The notes under the pieces: model-generated
What the model saw: only the letters and a program-made list of their open reading frames with translations
Told to the model about the DNA's origin: nothing
The model's database searches: none
Translations under genes and position numbers: made by a program
Shown: positions 6,579 through 13,604 of the stretch, piece by piece
How positions within the stretch are numbered: position 1 is the first letter of the stretch
Layout: each line of letters starts with the position of its first letter
DNA from: an uncultured Blautia sp.
GTDB lineage: Bacteria; Bacillota; Clostridia; Lachnospirales; Lachnospiraceae
Direction: 5' to 3'
Length of the DNA stretch: 21,229 bases
Assembly (NCBI GenBank): GCA_900547685.1
Contig: URHS01000041.1
Coordinates: 1 to 21,229 of the forward strand

Positions 6579-7340
6579 TTAATCAAATTTCAAAACCTGT
6601 TGTTCTCCATCCAGATTCTTTTTTCCTCGCAATTCTCTGTCAAGCTCACCAGCTGCCTTTATCTCTATTTTTTCATCAGGTATTTCAAGTCCCCAGTTAT
6701 CCCATCCTACATAATTATTACGTGCAAAAAGTTCAATTTTATCCTGCAAAGGGAACATTTTTGTTATACCTTCAATAACATCAACAGGCTTGACACTATG
6801 TTCTCCCCTATGTATAGCCACCATCTGACGTACATTTCTTGCACCTCTTGGCTGTGGAAACTTCCCCTTTTTGAAAGCAAGTACAAATTCAGTTTGACTT
6901 AATGTGTATCTTCCCGGATTATGTACCATTTTATCCCATACAAACGCAACAGTCTTGTATTCAAATCCCCACGCTTTACCCAACTCTATTGAATTCGCCA
7001 TCTGTGGTCCAGTTGTCCACATAAACAGAATACAGTCATCGTCAGCAATAGATTTTACATCTAGTTCTTTTAATTGTTTAAGTTTTACTGTAGGATATTT
7101 AAAAGATGCTGAACTAAGAAATATTTTCTTTTCAAACCCTACGTTCTCATCTTTTATCGTTGTTTTATCATATTGCATTTTTCCACCATAATCCCAAGGT
7201 GGATCTGCATAAATAACTTGATATTTCTTTTCAGGCAATTTGGGATAAATCTCCTCCAACGGGTTTATCTTTGTTCGTTTCTTCTGTTCAACATTATATA
7301 TTGAATATGCCGTTATATCTTCCTTCTTTTCTTGAAGCAT
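6579..7340 (-). CDS. MunI-like adenine-N6 DNA methyltransferase (MT-A70 type)
   Basis: A 253-aa methyltransferase with the catalytic DPPW at 46-49 (YQVIYADPPWDYGG), an HRGEHSVKPVDVIE segment near 178-190, and KIELFARNNYVGWDNWG near 202-218 (cofactor-site FAR). This arrangement is the MT-A70/Ime4-like class to which M.MunI belongs. It would methylate an adenine in the nuclease's site (CAATTG if the specificity follows MunI). AAAGGATG precedes the ATG. A TTGACT-17-TATCCT promoter (7373-7401) drives it divergently from the C-R genes, so methylation can be made before restriction. The gene looks intact. Confidence 0.85.
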   Translation of the reverse strand: MLQEKKEDITAYSIYNVEQKKRTKINPLEEIYPKLPEKKYQVIYADPPWDYGGKMQYDKTTIKDENVGFEKKIFLSSASFKYPTVKLKQLKELDVKSIADDDCILFMWTTGPQMANSIELGKAWGFEYKTVAFVWDKMVHNPGRYTLSQTEFVLAFKKGKFPQPRGARNVRQMVAIHRGEHSVKPVDVIEGITKMFPLQDKIELFARNNYVGWDNWGLEIPDEKIEIKAAGELDRELRGKKNLDGEQQVLKFD

Positions 7341-7372
7341 TTATATCATCCTTTCTTCTAAAATATAACTAT

Positions 7373-7401
7373 AGGATAATCGAAACCGAACTTAAAGTCA
7401 A
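7373..7401 (-). promoter_or_regulatory. Promoter of the methyltransferase gene
   Basis: On the minus strand TTGACT (7396-7401), 17 bases, TATCCT (7373-7378). The -35 overlaps one arm of AGTCA-N9-TGACT (7396-7414), which also touches the C-box on the other side. The C protein could therefore repress this promoter. Confidence 0.55.
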
Positions 7402-7410
7402 CATTTTTGT

Positions 7411-7436
7411 GACTCATAATCCGTTGTTTTATATGC
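7411..7436 (+). promoter_or_regulatory. C-box-like operator of the control protein
   Basis: GACTCATAATC (7411-7421), a four-base CGTT spacer, then GTTTTATATGC (7426-7436). The two 11-base halves and 4-base gap match the layout of C-protein operators such as PvuII (GACTTATAGTC-CGTG-TGATTATAGTC). The left half lies upstream of the -35 and the right half overlaps it, the usual activate-then-repress geometry. Confidence 0.6.
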
Positions 7437-7452
7437 AACACGGCAATACAAT
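7424..7452 (+). promoter_or_regulatory. Promoter of the C-R restriction operon
   Basis: TTGTTT (7424-7429), 17 bases, TACAAT (7447-7452). GAGGTG at 7461-7466 is the ribosome site for the C gene. Confidence 0.6.
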
Positions 7453-7471
7453 GTAGAAATGAGGTGATTAC

Positions 7472-7678
7472 ATGGTCATAAATGATTTTGCAAACCGAAT
7501 CAAAGAACTTCGACAGAAACAAGGGCTTAGCCAAGAAAAATTTGCTCTTAAAATTGATATGGATAGGACTTATTATGCTTCTGTCGAAGCCGGAAAGCGA
7601 AATATATCTATAAAAAATATCAAAAAAATAGCGGATGGTTTTGAGCTATCGCTTGAAGAACTATTCAAAGGCATGTGA
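7472..7678 (+). CDS. Restriction-modification controller (C) protein, XRE-type HTH
   Basis: A 68-aa single-domain Cro/CI-type protein. FANRIKELRQKQGLSQEKFA is helices 1-2 of the helix-turn-helix, MDRTYYASVEAGKRNISIKN the recognition region, and FELSLEELFKGM the dimer-forming end. Length and pattern match C proteins of type II systems, which bind their own promoter to delay nuclease expression after entry into a naive host. It starts behind GAGGTG, is preceded by a C-box-like operator, and ends 10 bases before the nuclease gene. Its position between divergent M and R genes supports the role strongly. Confidence 0.88.
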   Translation: MVINDFANRIKELRQKQGLSQEKFALKIDMDRTYYASVEAGKRNISIKNIKKIADGFELSLEELFKGM

Positions 7679-7688
7679 GGTGTAATTT

Positions 7689-8315
7689 ATGGCAAGAAAA
7701 GATTTACAAGGAAGAGATAACTGGCAAACAGAGTCTGGTCCGGGTGGAAAAGCAGGTGTTGCAGAACAAAATTTAATCGCTGTATTTAAAGAGGCATTTA
7801 AAGGAACAGATTATGTTATATCTGATCATCCTAATAACTTAAAACATTTATACGAAAATGTTCAGCTTTCACCGGAAACATTATCTCAGATTTTCAATCC
7901 AGATGCTACAACAATGAAAAATGCCCAACGCAGAGGATGGGGTGTATCTCCAGACTTTTCAATTACCAACAAAAAAACCGGTAAAATTTTGTTTGGTGAA
8001 ATCAAAAGACAAGACGGATGGGTAGAAGGAAAAGATCCTAGTGCAGGGCGTGGAAATGCTCATGAACGTATGTGTAAACTCTTTACTCCCGGGTTAATGA
8101 AAGCGTATCGTAAAATTGGTAAAATTGACGATACATCCATTCTCCCATTTTGGGTGGTTCTTGAAGGGGACATTACCCGAGACCCAAAACGGAATCGAGA
8201 AATCGCTTTCTGGTTTGATGAATATGAAAAAAACTTTTTCATGTGGAGACCTAACGAGGGTGGACAAGTTTTAATTGATCACTTCAATAAATATCTTAAA
8301 AAATATTTAGATTAA
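7689..8315 (+). CDS. MunI-like type II restriction endonuclease
   Basis: A 208-aa protein with extended similarity, recalled from memory, to MunI (202 aa, cuts C^AATTG). The active site is PD-X14-EXK: P88-D89 in WGVSPDF, then E104 and K106 in GEIKRQDGW. The following segment (DPSAGRGNAHERMCKLFTPG) and the C-terminal FMWRPNEGGQ also follow MunI. The GAGGTG that overlaps the C-gene stop is its ribosome site, so C and R are one operon. Length is normal and no frame break is seen, so the enzyme is probably active. Site specificity is inferred from family and untested here. Confidence 0.88.
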   Translation: MARKDLQGRDNWQTESGPGGKAGVAEQNLIAVFKEAFKGTDYVISDHPNNLKHLYENVQLSPETLSQIFNPDATTMKNAQRRGWGVSPDFSITNKKTGKILFGEIKRQDGWVEGKDPSAGRGNAHERMCKLFTPGLMKAYRKIGKIDDTSILPFWVVLEGDITRDPKRNREIAFWFDEYEKNFFMWRPNEGGQVLIDHFNKYLKKYLD

Positions 8316-8322
8316 ATACACC

Positions 8323-8360
8323 GAGCAGTTCATTCTTCTTTAACAATGGACTGCTCTTTG
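8323..8360 (+). terminator. Terminator after the restriction endonuclease gene
   Basis: GAGCAGTTCATT pairs with AATGGACTGCTC around a 9-base loop (one G-T pair), followed by TTTG. It starts 8 bases after the nuclease stop. Confidence 0.6.
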
Positions 8361-8483
8361 TATTCAATTACCCAACTATATTCTTGCCCAACAAAATATT
8401 ACGGATTTATGAATAACATGTAGTTGTGCAACTGACCACAGATACCTTAAATGTTCATGTTTAGAAATGGAACTTTACTTTAT

Positions 8484-8720
8484 TTAATTTCTTTTCATCT
8501 GTTTTATATAATAATTGGAGTATACATCCTCTGAGTATAACGGATCACTCTCGGAATATCCTTCTTTATAATTAATTTCACTGAACTCCGAATATAATTC
8601 ATTCTCCTGAATCAATGATTTCATTTGATTAACAGCATTTTCCCATGTATTCCAAGCTCCTTTTATTCCACAAAGTTGACTTGATTCTCGTTCTTCATAT
8701 AAAATATATACCGTATCCAT
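8484..8720 (-). CDS. Small acidic hypothetical protein
   Basis: A 78-aa protein starting MDTVYILYEE behind a GGGGGA ribosome site. It is rich in acidic and tyrosine residues (ENELYSEFSEINYKEGY, EDVYSNYYIKQ), has no membrane segment and no motif I recognise. The GAWNTWENAVNQMKSLI stretch is a plausible amphipathic helix. It begins 11 bases after the stop of the ribbon-helix-helix gene and must be co-transcribed with it. That pairing is seen with antitoxin-toxin genes, but nothing here looks like a known toxin active site, so I call it only a partner of unknown function. Confidence 0.6.
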   Translation of the reverse strand: MDTVYILYEERESSQLCGIKGAWNTWENAVNQMKSLIQENELYSEFSEINYKEGYSESDPLYSEDVYSNYYIKQMKRN

Positions 8721-8731
8721 AGTCGTTCCCC

Positions 8732-8923
8732 CTATCTTTCTATTTTATTTGTTTCTTCAGTCTCTATCGGCAATGCATTTATAGCGTCTCTAATTGCTTG
8801 AGATTTTAACACCCCCATTTTTTTGCAATACAGTTCTAACCTTTTCAATGTTGTTTCATCCATTCTAACAGTATATCCGCATTCTTTATTATTATCCCCT
8901 TTTGGTCTTCCCATTTTTTTCAA
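8732..8923 (-). CDS. Ribbon-helix-helix (CopG/Arc-like) regulator
   Basis: A 63-aa protein. AGGAGG lies eight bases before a TTG (8923), which I take as the start (MKKMGRPKGDNN); the ATG at MGRPKG is too distant and the GTGs too near. GRPKGD plus YTVRMDETTLKRLELYCKKM and KSQAIRDAINAL form a strand-helix-helix: the strand enters the major groove and the C-terminal helix dimerises. Its promoter (8947-8975) has a perfect palindrome between -35 and -10, so self-repression is very likely. It is first gene of a two-gene unit with the 78-aa protein. Confidence 0.75.
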   Translation of the reverse strand: MKKMGRPKGDNNKECGYTVRMDETTLKRLELYCKKMGVLKSQAIRDAINALPIETEETNKIER

Positions 8924-8946
8924 GTTCACCACCTCCTACAAACACA

Positions 8947-8975
8947 ATTATACTTTTTGCGTTACAAAAAGTCAA
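8947..8975 (-). promoter_or_regulatory. Strong promoter with palindromic operator for the RHH gene pair
   Basis: On the minus strand TTGACT (8970-8975), 17 bases, TATAAT (8947-8952). The spacer contains CTTTTTG-CGTTA-CAAAAAG (8953-8971), a perfect 7-bp palindrome that fills the space between the two promoter boxes. Confidence 0.75.
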
Positions 8976-9094
8976 GAATTTCAAGAACATATGTTTGTTT
9001 ATAACAACCAGCCTATGTAGATTTTCAAAGTTGCTCTTTGAAACTAACCTTTAAATGTCAATGTTTGTTCAAATCTATATATTCTCTCCTTAAC

Positions 9095-9123
9095 GAAAAA
9101 AAGCTGAGCACACGACTCAGCTT
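9095..9123 (-). terminator. Intrinsic terminator downstream of a decayed gene
   Basis: AAGCTGAG (9101-9108), seven-base loop, CTCAGCTT (9116-9123), followed on the minus strand by a T-run (9096-9102). It is perfect and strong, yet only relic sequence lies upstream of it. Confidence 0.7.
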
Positions 9124-9134
9124 GGTCCCCAATG

Positions 9135-9446
9135 TCAAAAGAACACCGGGCAACTCTGTTGCATCCAGTATATCCAACCCTCAATAAACATGCAATAGTT
9201 TTTACATTTTTTTGGAATTTTCATCGGTACAAGCTCTACTACATTGCCTGTAAGTAGTCCCTTACTACTAATAAATTCTCCCAACACCTTTGCCTTTATC
9301 CCACTTCCAGCCATGAGCCTTAGTAGTCGAAACCGTAGTAATTCCAAGGCTTTCCGCCATATTCTGCCGTACTCTGCCCCAGTCTGCGAAGGTATGCTTT
9401 ATCATAAAACTGGAGTGCCGTGGCAAATAAATAATACTTTTATCAT
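9135..9446 (-). pseudogene. Relic: start of a low-molecular-weight phosphatase-type gene, then broken sequence
   Basis: A canonical AAGGAGAT (9453-9460) precedes ATG at 9446, which reads MIKVLFICHG. That is the usual start of low-molecular-weight protein tyrosine phosphatases, whose P-loop (CxxxxxR) begins at this cysteine. After HG the frame reads TPVL and stops, so the P-loop arginine and the rest of the enzyme are missing. The remaining 270 bases are open in pieces in several frames without a recognisable product, and end at a good terminator. I interpret this as a recombination or deletion scar that kept a gene's start and terminator. The 70-aa open stretch at 9135-9347 has no ribosome site. 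Confidence 0.35.
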
Positions 9447-9592
9447 TGTTATATCTCCTTAAAATGCTGATTCCCTAATTTTTTATTATACATGCGGAGT
9501 AATTTCACTTATTGGTTTCAACATTGTCTTTCTTGCAAAGTTTTCTACTATATATTTTAAATTTCCAGTCCCTAAAAAATATCTAATTATAT

Positions 9593-10273
9593 CTATGCAT
9601 GATTTCCCGTTTCCAAACACCACTTTGCTATTTTCCCAATTAAAGCAGCATCAACCGCACCATACGGGATTCGGATAGTTCCTTTAGAAGTTTTGTATTC
9701 TTGTAATTCTTTAGAAAACTGTATTACCGCTTGAGGACCCGGATATAATCCAATATGCTTTTTTGAAGCCGCAAAATGAATGATATTATGTTCTTTCCAA
9801 TAAGTTGGCATACTCCAGGAAATACGTTCTTCTGCTTCCGGCAGTGCATCACGAAGAATCCGACGAATATAGTGTAAATCTTTTTGCTTATCCTCATCTT
9901 GGCTTAGGATATATTCATCAATCGTCTTTGGCTTTTCACCACAGTAATGACTCTGATTTTGATTTTTAAATTCTTTTCCGCACTTAGGACATTTCCATAT
10001 AGCCGTTTTCTCATTATCTCTTTCACGAAGTGTTACTTCAACCATATCGCCAAAACTTTTTCCAATTTGTTTCCGTATTTGTTTCGTAACACCAATGATG
10101 TAACAAGGTGTACCTATTTTTACCACTTGCCCACGATATGGAACACCATCAAAAGTAGCATTCACTAATAGACGTCCTTTTCCAAAAAGTTCTTTTATAT
10201 CGTAAGGAACTTCTACATAAGCCGCATCTATATTCCCATTTTGAAGAATCCTTGTACAAAATTTTAATTCCAT
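9593..10273 (-). CDS. DUF1905 - zinc ribbon - DUF1801 fusion protein
   Basis: A 226-aa protein with three parts. Residues 1-85 resemble DUF1905 (small beta-barrel: YVEVPYDIKELFG, YRGQVVKIG, GDMVEVTL). Residues 93-112 are a short metal-binding ribbon, C95/C98 and H109/C111. Residues 115-226 resemble DUF1801/YdhG, the frataxin-like fold, with ISWSMPTYW at 151-159, IHFAASKKHIGLYPGP at 165-180 and the GTIRIPYG motif at 198-205. The fused layout is known among Firmicutes, but no reaction is established. GAGGG precedes the ATG and TATAAT lies at 10322-10327. It appears complete, single and unlinked to its relic-rich surroundings. Confidence 0.8.
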   Translation of the reverse strand: MELKFCTRILQNGNIDAAYVEVPYDIKELFGKGRLLVNATFDGVPYRGQVVKIGTPCYIIGVTKQIRKQIGKSFGDMVEVTLRERDNEKTAIWKCPKCGKEFKNQNQSHYCGEKPKTIDEYILSQDEDKQKDLHYIRRILRDALPEAEERISWSMPTYWKEHNIIHFAASKKHIGLYPGPQAVIQFSKELQEYKTSKGTIRIPYGAVDAALIGKIAKWCLETGNHA

Positions 10274-10393
10274 TTTTTACCCTCACATAATAAATTCCAT
10301 TATCTGAAAAATTCAAATTTTATTATAACATAGATATTCAAAATTTTACAGGCGTCCTGGGTTCAATGATTGGTAACACTTCACCTCGAATTT

Positions 10394-10448
10394 AATGTCA
10401 AGGATAAGGTGGAGATTCCCAAAGGGAATACTACCTGACCTTGACATT
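10394..10448. repeat. Long imperfect palindrome beside the transposase relic
   Basis: AATGTCAAGG (10394-10403) pairs perfectly with CCTTGACATT (10439-10448). Inside, AGGT pairs with ACCT, and ATTCCC-AAA-GGGAAT (10415-10429) closes the tip. It lies about 60 bases beyond the transposase 3' end and may be an insertion-sequence end or a passenger palindromic element. It could also act as a terminator. Confidence 0.65.
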
Positions 10449-10505
10449 CTCTTCATGATATACTGATTAACGATGGTATCACTTTCTGCTGTCGCCTTTG
10501 ACTAT

Positions 10506-11142
10506 TTAAAACATAACACTTTTATACTTTCTTACAATGCTATTCGAACTTTTCATTCCTAAACACGTTTTTATATAGTTATTAGATTTCTTCTGATATA
10601 CCGCCAGTTGTTTCCCTCCATCTTCTAGATTAGACATCCTCATTTGCTTATAAAACCGTTCTTCATCCTGACGATGCTGTCTTTCCACTTTCCCATTATG
10701 TCTTGAGGTTGCTATCTGGATTCGGTGATATATGATTTCTAATTCCTCCAATGCTTTCTCAAACATGATCAAATGTTTGCTCCTAATCACCAGTAGTCGG
10801 TTTGTAAATTCACTTCCATTATCTGTCTGAATTTCTCGAATCGGAAATGGTGCGTGCTGTATGAGTTTCATCAAAAAATCTTTTGAACTGTAGGTGCTAT
10901 GTTCGTCATACATCTCTCGGTATGTCCATCTGCTACACTCGTCTACCGCCATATATTGGTAATATTTTCTTCCATCTGTCACACAGTAAGACCGTACATA
11001 TTTTACATCAATCTGTATCTTCTGTCCCGGATAATCAGCTCGCTAATAAGGTTTCAGTTTACGTTTCTTTTTCTTCTTTTTGTTTGGTTTTGAAGCTCCA
11101 TTCTCAATCTGTTTTTTATCTGTTCTATGTGTTTTTCTCTAG
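10506..11142 (-). pseudogene. IS481/IS3-type DDE transposase, truncated and with an in-frame stop
   Basis: The open part encodes 158 aa with the catalytic core: first D in MAVDECSRW, second D in IQTDNGSEFTN, E in HNGKVERQHR, a DDE integrase fold as in IS481/IS3 transposases. In frame upstream, across a TAG at 11043-11045, the reading KRKLKPY-stop-RADYPGQKIQIDVKYV matches the normal linker of such enzymes. The original gene therefore continued, and its N-terminal helix-turn-helix half is missing beyond about 11142. There the neighbouring nuclease-like gene begins. The element is dead, and its truncation suggests a deletion or insertion at that point. Confidence 0.8.
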
Positions 11143-11151
11143 CAGAAACAA

Positions 11152-12165
11152 CTAAGACCAGTTTTTGTTCATCAAACTCTGTGCAAGCTCTTCGGTTTCA
11201 GGGATATCTTCCGTACCAAGCACTTGTGTCAAATCAAATATTCTCGTTCCCATTGGTGCTCTCGGAGTAACCTTCTTAAAATCTGTTTCATAAAATTTAT
11301 CAACAAAGAAATACCTGTGTTCAATTGTTCTAAGATCATATCCGTGTGAATCACCATCTGCCATAGCCTTTTCAATAGTCTGTTTTCGTTCATCGGTGAG
11401 CTCACCAAACTCGGAATTATACTTCACACCCTTTTCCGTTTCAACAGCAGTAATTTTTGCAACAATTTTTCCAATAGCACGCACACTCTTATTCTTATAC
11501 AACCCAAGCGTGTCGTGAGCTCTAAACCCACGTTCCGCTTTATCATAATACACATTAGAACTGATATTAAAATCAAATGTTGCACCTGCCAATTGCATTC
11601 TCATATACTTCCATGCATCTGAAACCGGAATCAAACCATCTGTATAACAATAGTTTAAATAATCGGCAAGCACATCTTGCATATCATAATCCCTATCATC
11701 CAGGATATCACCGATAGCATTTGCCATCGCTTCAAACGTGGTATTGATGTGGATTACCGGATAACGCTGACTTTCATTGTACTGCTTCAACTTTTCTTCA
11801 AAGTCAGTCTTCTTACCCTCTCCCATCAATTCTGGTGCCAGCGTAATCATAACCTTATATTTTTCATCGCTGAAGGAATTCAAATGACGAAGCAGCTGGT
11901 CTTCATAAAACCAATCCGACATTTTTGTTTCTACCACAATTTTAAAGCTCTCCTGTGTAATCGTTGCATCAGGAATGCTATCAACACTTTTCTCCTGTAA
12001 TGTAAAAATAATCTCCGGATTAAAGGAATCTGAAAAATATTCTGATTTCAAAAACCTAAAGAACTTGTCTGATGAATAAGCATACAATCTTGATAACAAA
12101 AGCATCGTATTTGCTGTAGCCACATTTTCTTTTTCATGATATCTCTGAAAATAATGTATCTTCAT
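11152..12165 (-). CDS. PD-(D/E)XK nuclease-like protein, unassigned family
   Basis: A 337-aa soluble protein. Residues 64-90 read like a PD-(D/E)XK active site: P65-D66, then the strand FKIVVETK giving E79 and K81, then Q90 in EDQLLRHL, where many family nucleases have a conserved Q. The following KYKVMITLAPEL and PVIHINTTFEAM are the next core strands. The C-terminal ~150 residues (FDFNISSNVYYDKAERGF, HRYFFVDKF, GTRIFDLTQVLG) are not recognised and may be a recognition domain. It starts 3 bases after the 121-aa gene and shares its transcript. A defence function would fit the neighbourhood, but this is inference. Confidence 0.6.
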   Translation of the reverse strand: MKIHYFQRYHEKENVATANTMLLLSRLYAYSSDKFFRFLKSEYFSDSFNPEIIFTLQEKSVDSIPDATITQESFKIVVETKMSDWFYEDQLLRHLNSFSDEKYKVMITLAPELMGEGKKTDFEEKLKQYNESQRYPVIHINTTFEAMANAIGDILDDRDYDMQDVLADYLNYCYTDGLIPVSDAWKYMRMQLAGATFDFNISSNVYYDKAERGFRAHDTLGLYKNKSVRAIGKIVAKITAVETEKGVKYNSEFGELTDERKQTIEKAMADGDSHGYDLRTIEHRYFFVDKFYETDFKKVTPRAPMGTRIFDLTQVLGTEDIPETEELAQSLMNKNWS

Positions 12166-12168
12166 AAA

Positions 12169-12534
12169 TTAATCATCTTCCTCTTCTTCATAATCTTCTG
12201 ATGTGAGTAAAACCGCCGGCGTATATTCACATTCGGGAACCATACTTTTAATTATTTTAAATAGTTCTTCGAAATAATCACCTGGCACCCAGTATATTTC
12301 CTTGAACTTAGTTTTATCTGAATATGTAATATTGAACTCTATTCCACCAATATCTATACAGAATACATCAATACCTCTTTCTATTATTTCTGAAAGCATA
12401 GAAACAATTTCGCTATACTTTATTTTAAATAAAGGGCTGTTTGTTTTATAACTCCACTTCCTCTTAGGATTCATTTCTGATTCTATACCAGGAATATATT
12501 CATAAGCTATTTTATCTTCCTGTTCAAATAACAA
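12169..12534 (-). CDS. Hypothetical 121-aa protein coupled to the nuclease-like gene
   Basis: The frame starts at TTG (12534) reading MLFEQEDKIAYEYIPG, or a few codons earlier, with only a weak ribosome site. An in-frame stop lies just upstream, so the 5' end may have been altered. The protein is acidic with strands FCIDIGGIEFNITY and EIYWVPGDYFEELFKII, and ends in an acidic tail (SEDYEEEEDD). I recognise no family. It ends 3 bases before the nuclease-like gene, so the two are translated together. The TTG lies inside the tail of a relic frame that ends at 12524, as in overlapping operon genes. A nuclease partner, inhibitor or immunity protein is possible but unproven. Confidence 0.5.
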   Translation of the reverse strand: MLFEQEDKIAYEYIPGIESEMNPKRKWSYKTNSPLFKIKYSEIVSMLSEIIERGIDVFCIDIGGIEFNITYSDKTKFKEIYWVPGDYFEELFKIIKSMVPECEYTPAVLLTSEDYEEEEDD

Positions 12535-12655
12535 TTCCGCTAGTTACAAGACCAATCAAAAAAGCATATATGTTTGGTGCATACTTCTTATCACCGTATA
12601 TGGCTTCCGCTAATGCACCTTGCATCATTGTTCCATTCGTATCTAACAAATCTCT
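12524..12655 (-). pseudogene. C-terminal relic, possibly ADP-ribosylglycohydrolase-like
   Basis: A 43-codon frame after a TAA reads RDLLDTNGTMMQGALAEAIYG and continues to YAFLIGLVTSGIVI before TGA. The spacing DTn...GAlAeAiYG resembles the C-terminal metal-binding motif of ADP-ribosylglycohydrolases (DTDT...GAlAGAlYG). The third position is N instead of D and the preceding domain is absent. Another frame of the same bases is also open, so this identification is weak. It would be the tail of a gene once upstream of the 121-aa gene. Confidence 0.25.
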
Positions 12656-12884
12656 TTAACTCGCCTGAGAAGTAGTCTTTCAGTAGTTCTGTGGCACTAT
12701 GACTGCCATACTATGCCCAGTTCTGCCCGACTTTTCACTACACATTCGATAGCCCGTTCACCCTGCCATGATGTATAAATATTTTTATTATTATTATCAA
12801 ATTTCTTAAATTTCTAGGAAATCCCCATTTTACAAGAGGTTCCTGTATGTAATTCCATACTACACTGTAGCCGTATATATAGTG
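12656..12884. other. Non-coding or decayed stretch
   Basis: No intact gene, RNA or strong promoter is seen. On the minus strand short open pieces are interrupted by stops, and the sequence is AT-rich around 12780-12800. It separates two unrelated rearranged units and probably holds the upstream remains of the 12524-12655 relic. Confidence 0.5.
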
Positions 12885-13604
12885 TTACATTTCCATGTAT
12901 TCTTCCCGCAGATCCATAAGTGTTCTTCCCGTCTTTTTATCAACACAAAAAGCATACGTTTGAACTGAAGACCATCCAAAAACTCCCTTTAACCACTGTT
13001 GTATAGAGGATATTGTTCCATCTGATTTTTCAACCTGTCCATCTTTCTGTAAAATTGCTTCTTCAGCAGTGCCTTTTGCTATTAGAACATCTCCCGGTTC
13101 AACAAGATTCCATTCCATCAAAGCATCGATTTTAGGAAGCGAACGACGTGTAATATCCTTGCTACGTTCTTTTGTTAAATTTCCTTTTTTGACTACATTT
13201 ACATAAAACTCTTCATACTCTACTATAGGAAGAATTTTCTTCATATCAAGCAACACATCTCCATTTAATTTGTACGGACAAATTTGGTAGCAACTAATGT
13301 CTACTTTATTACTATTCAGCCAGGCTACTGCTGATAATGTCTGCTCATCAAACTCTGACGCAACCAATACAATACGTTGATGTTTATTAAAAGCAGTTAT
13401 TCCATTTTTCACGATAAAATCTGAAAGCTGCCTTTGTGCTATTTCTGCAGATGTCAATCCTGCTTGCCCTGTAAATTCATTCTTATGCTTTTCTACATAC
13501 GGTGCGAAAACATTTTGGATAAGTTCATCTGTAGACCTTATAGTTGCGCAACTCGCTGCATACCGGATAGCTTGAAATTCAAAAGATTCTTTTCTTCCTC
13601 TAAC
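12885..13604 (-). pseudogene. 5'-truncated nuclease-associated protein with RAMA-like C-terminal domain
   Basis: The frame is open from 13604, right after a TAA, to 12885 (239 codons). It has no ATG near its 5' end; the first usable start is a TTG at 13457. Codons before that TTG are sensible protein (FEFQAIRYAASCATI, then STDELIQNVFAPYVEKHK), like the middle of clostridial proteins with an N-terminal PD-(D/E)XK domain. The next segment, QRIVLVASEFDEQTLSAVAW, is typical of them. The C terminus (DVLIAKGTAEEAILQKDG, SSIQQWLKGVFGWSS, TYAFCVDKKTGRTLMDLR) looks like a RAMA domain. The nuclease domain is missing, replaced head-on by the hydrolase-family gene whose last ~22 codons overlap this frame. 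A shorter protein from the TTG cannot be excluded. Confidence 0.6.

Noticed and set aside
8484..8923. Calling the RHH and 78-aa pair a toxin-antitoxin system
   Set aside because: The gene order and operator fit, but the 78-aa protein has no RelE, MazF, PIN or other toxin signature, so only a two-gene module is annotated.
9135..9347. 70-aa ORF as an independent gene
   Set aside because: No ribosome site, no family, and it begins in the middle of relic sequence. It is treated as part of the pseudogene region.
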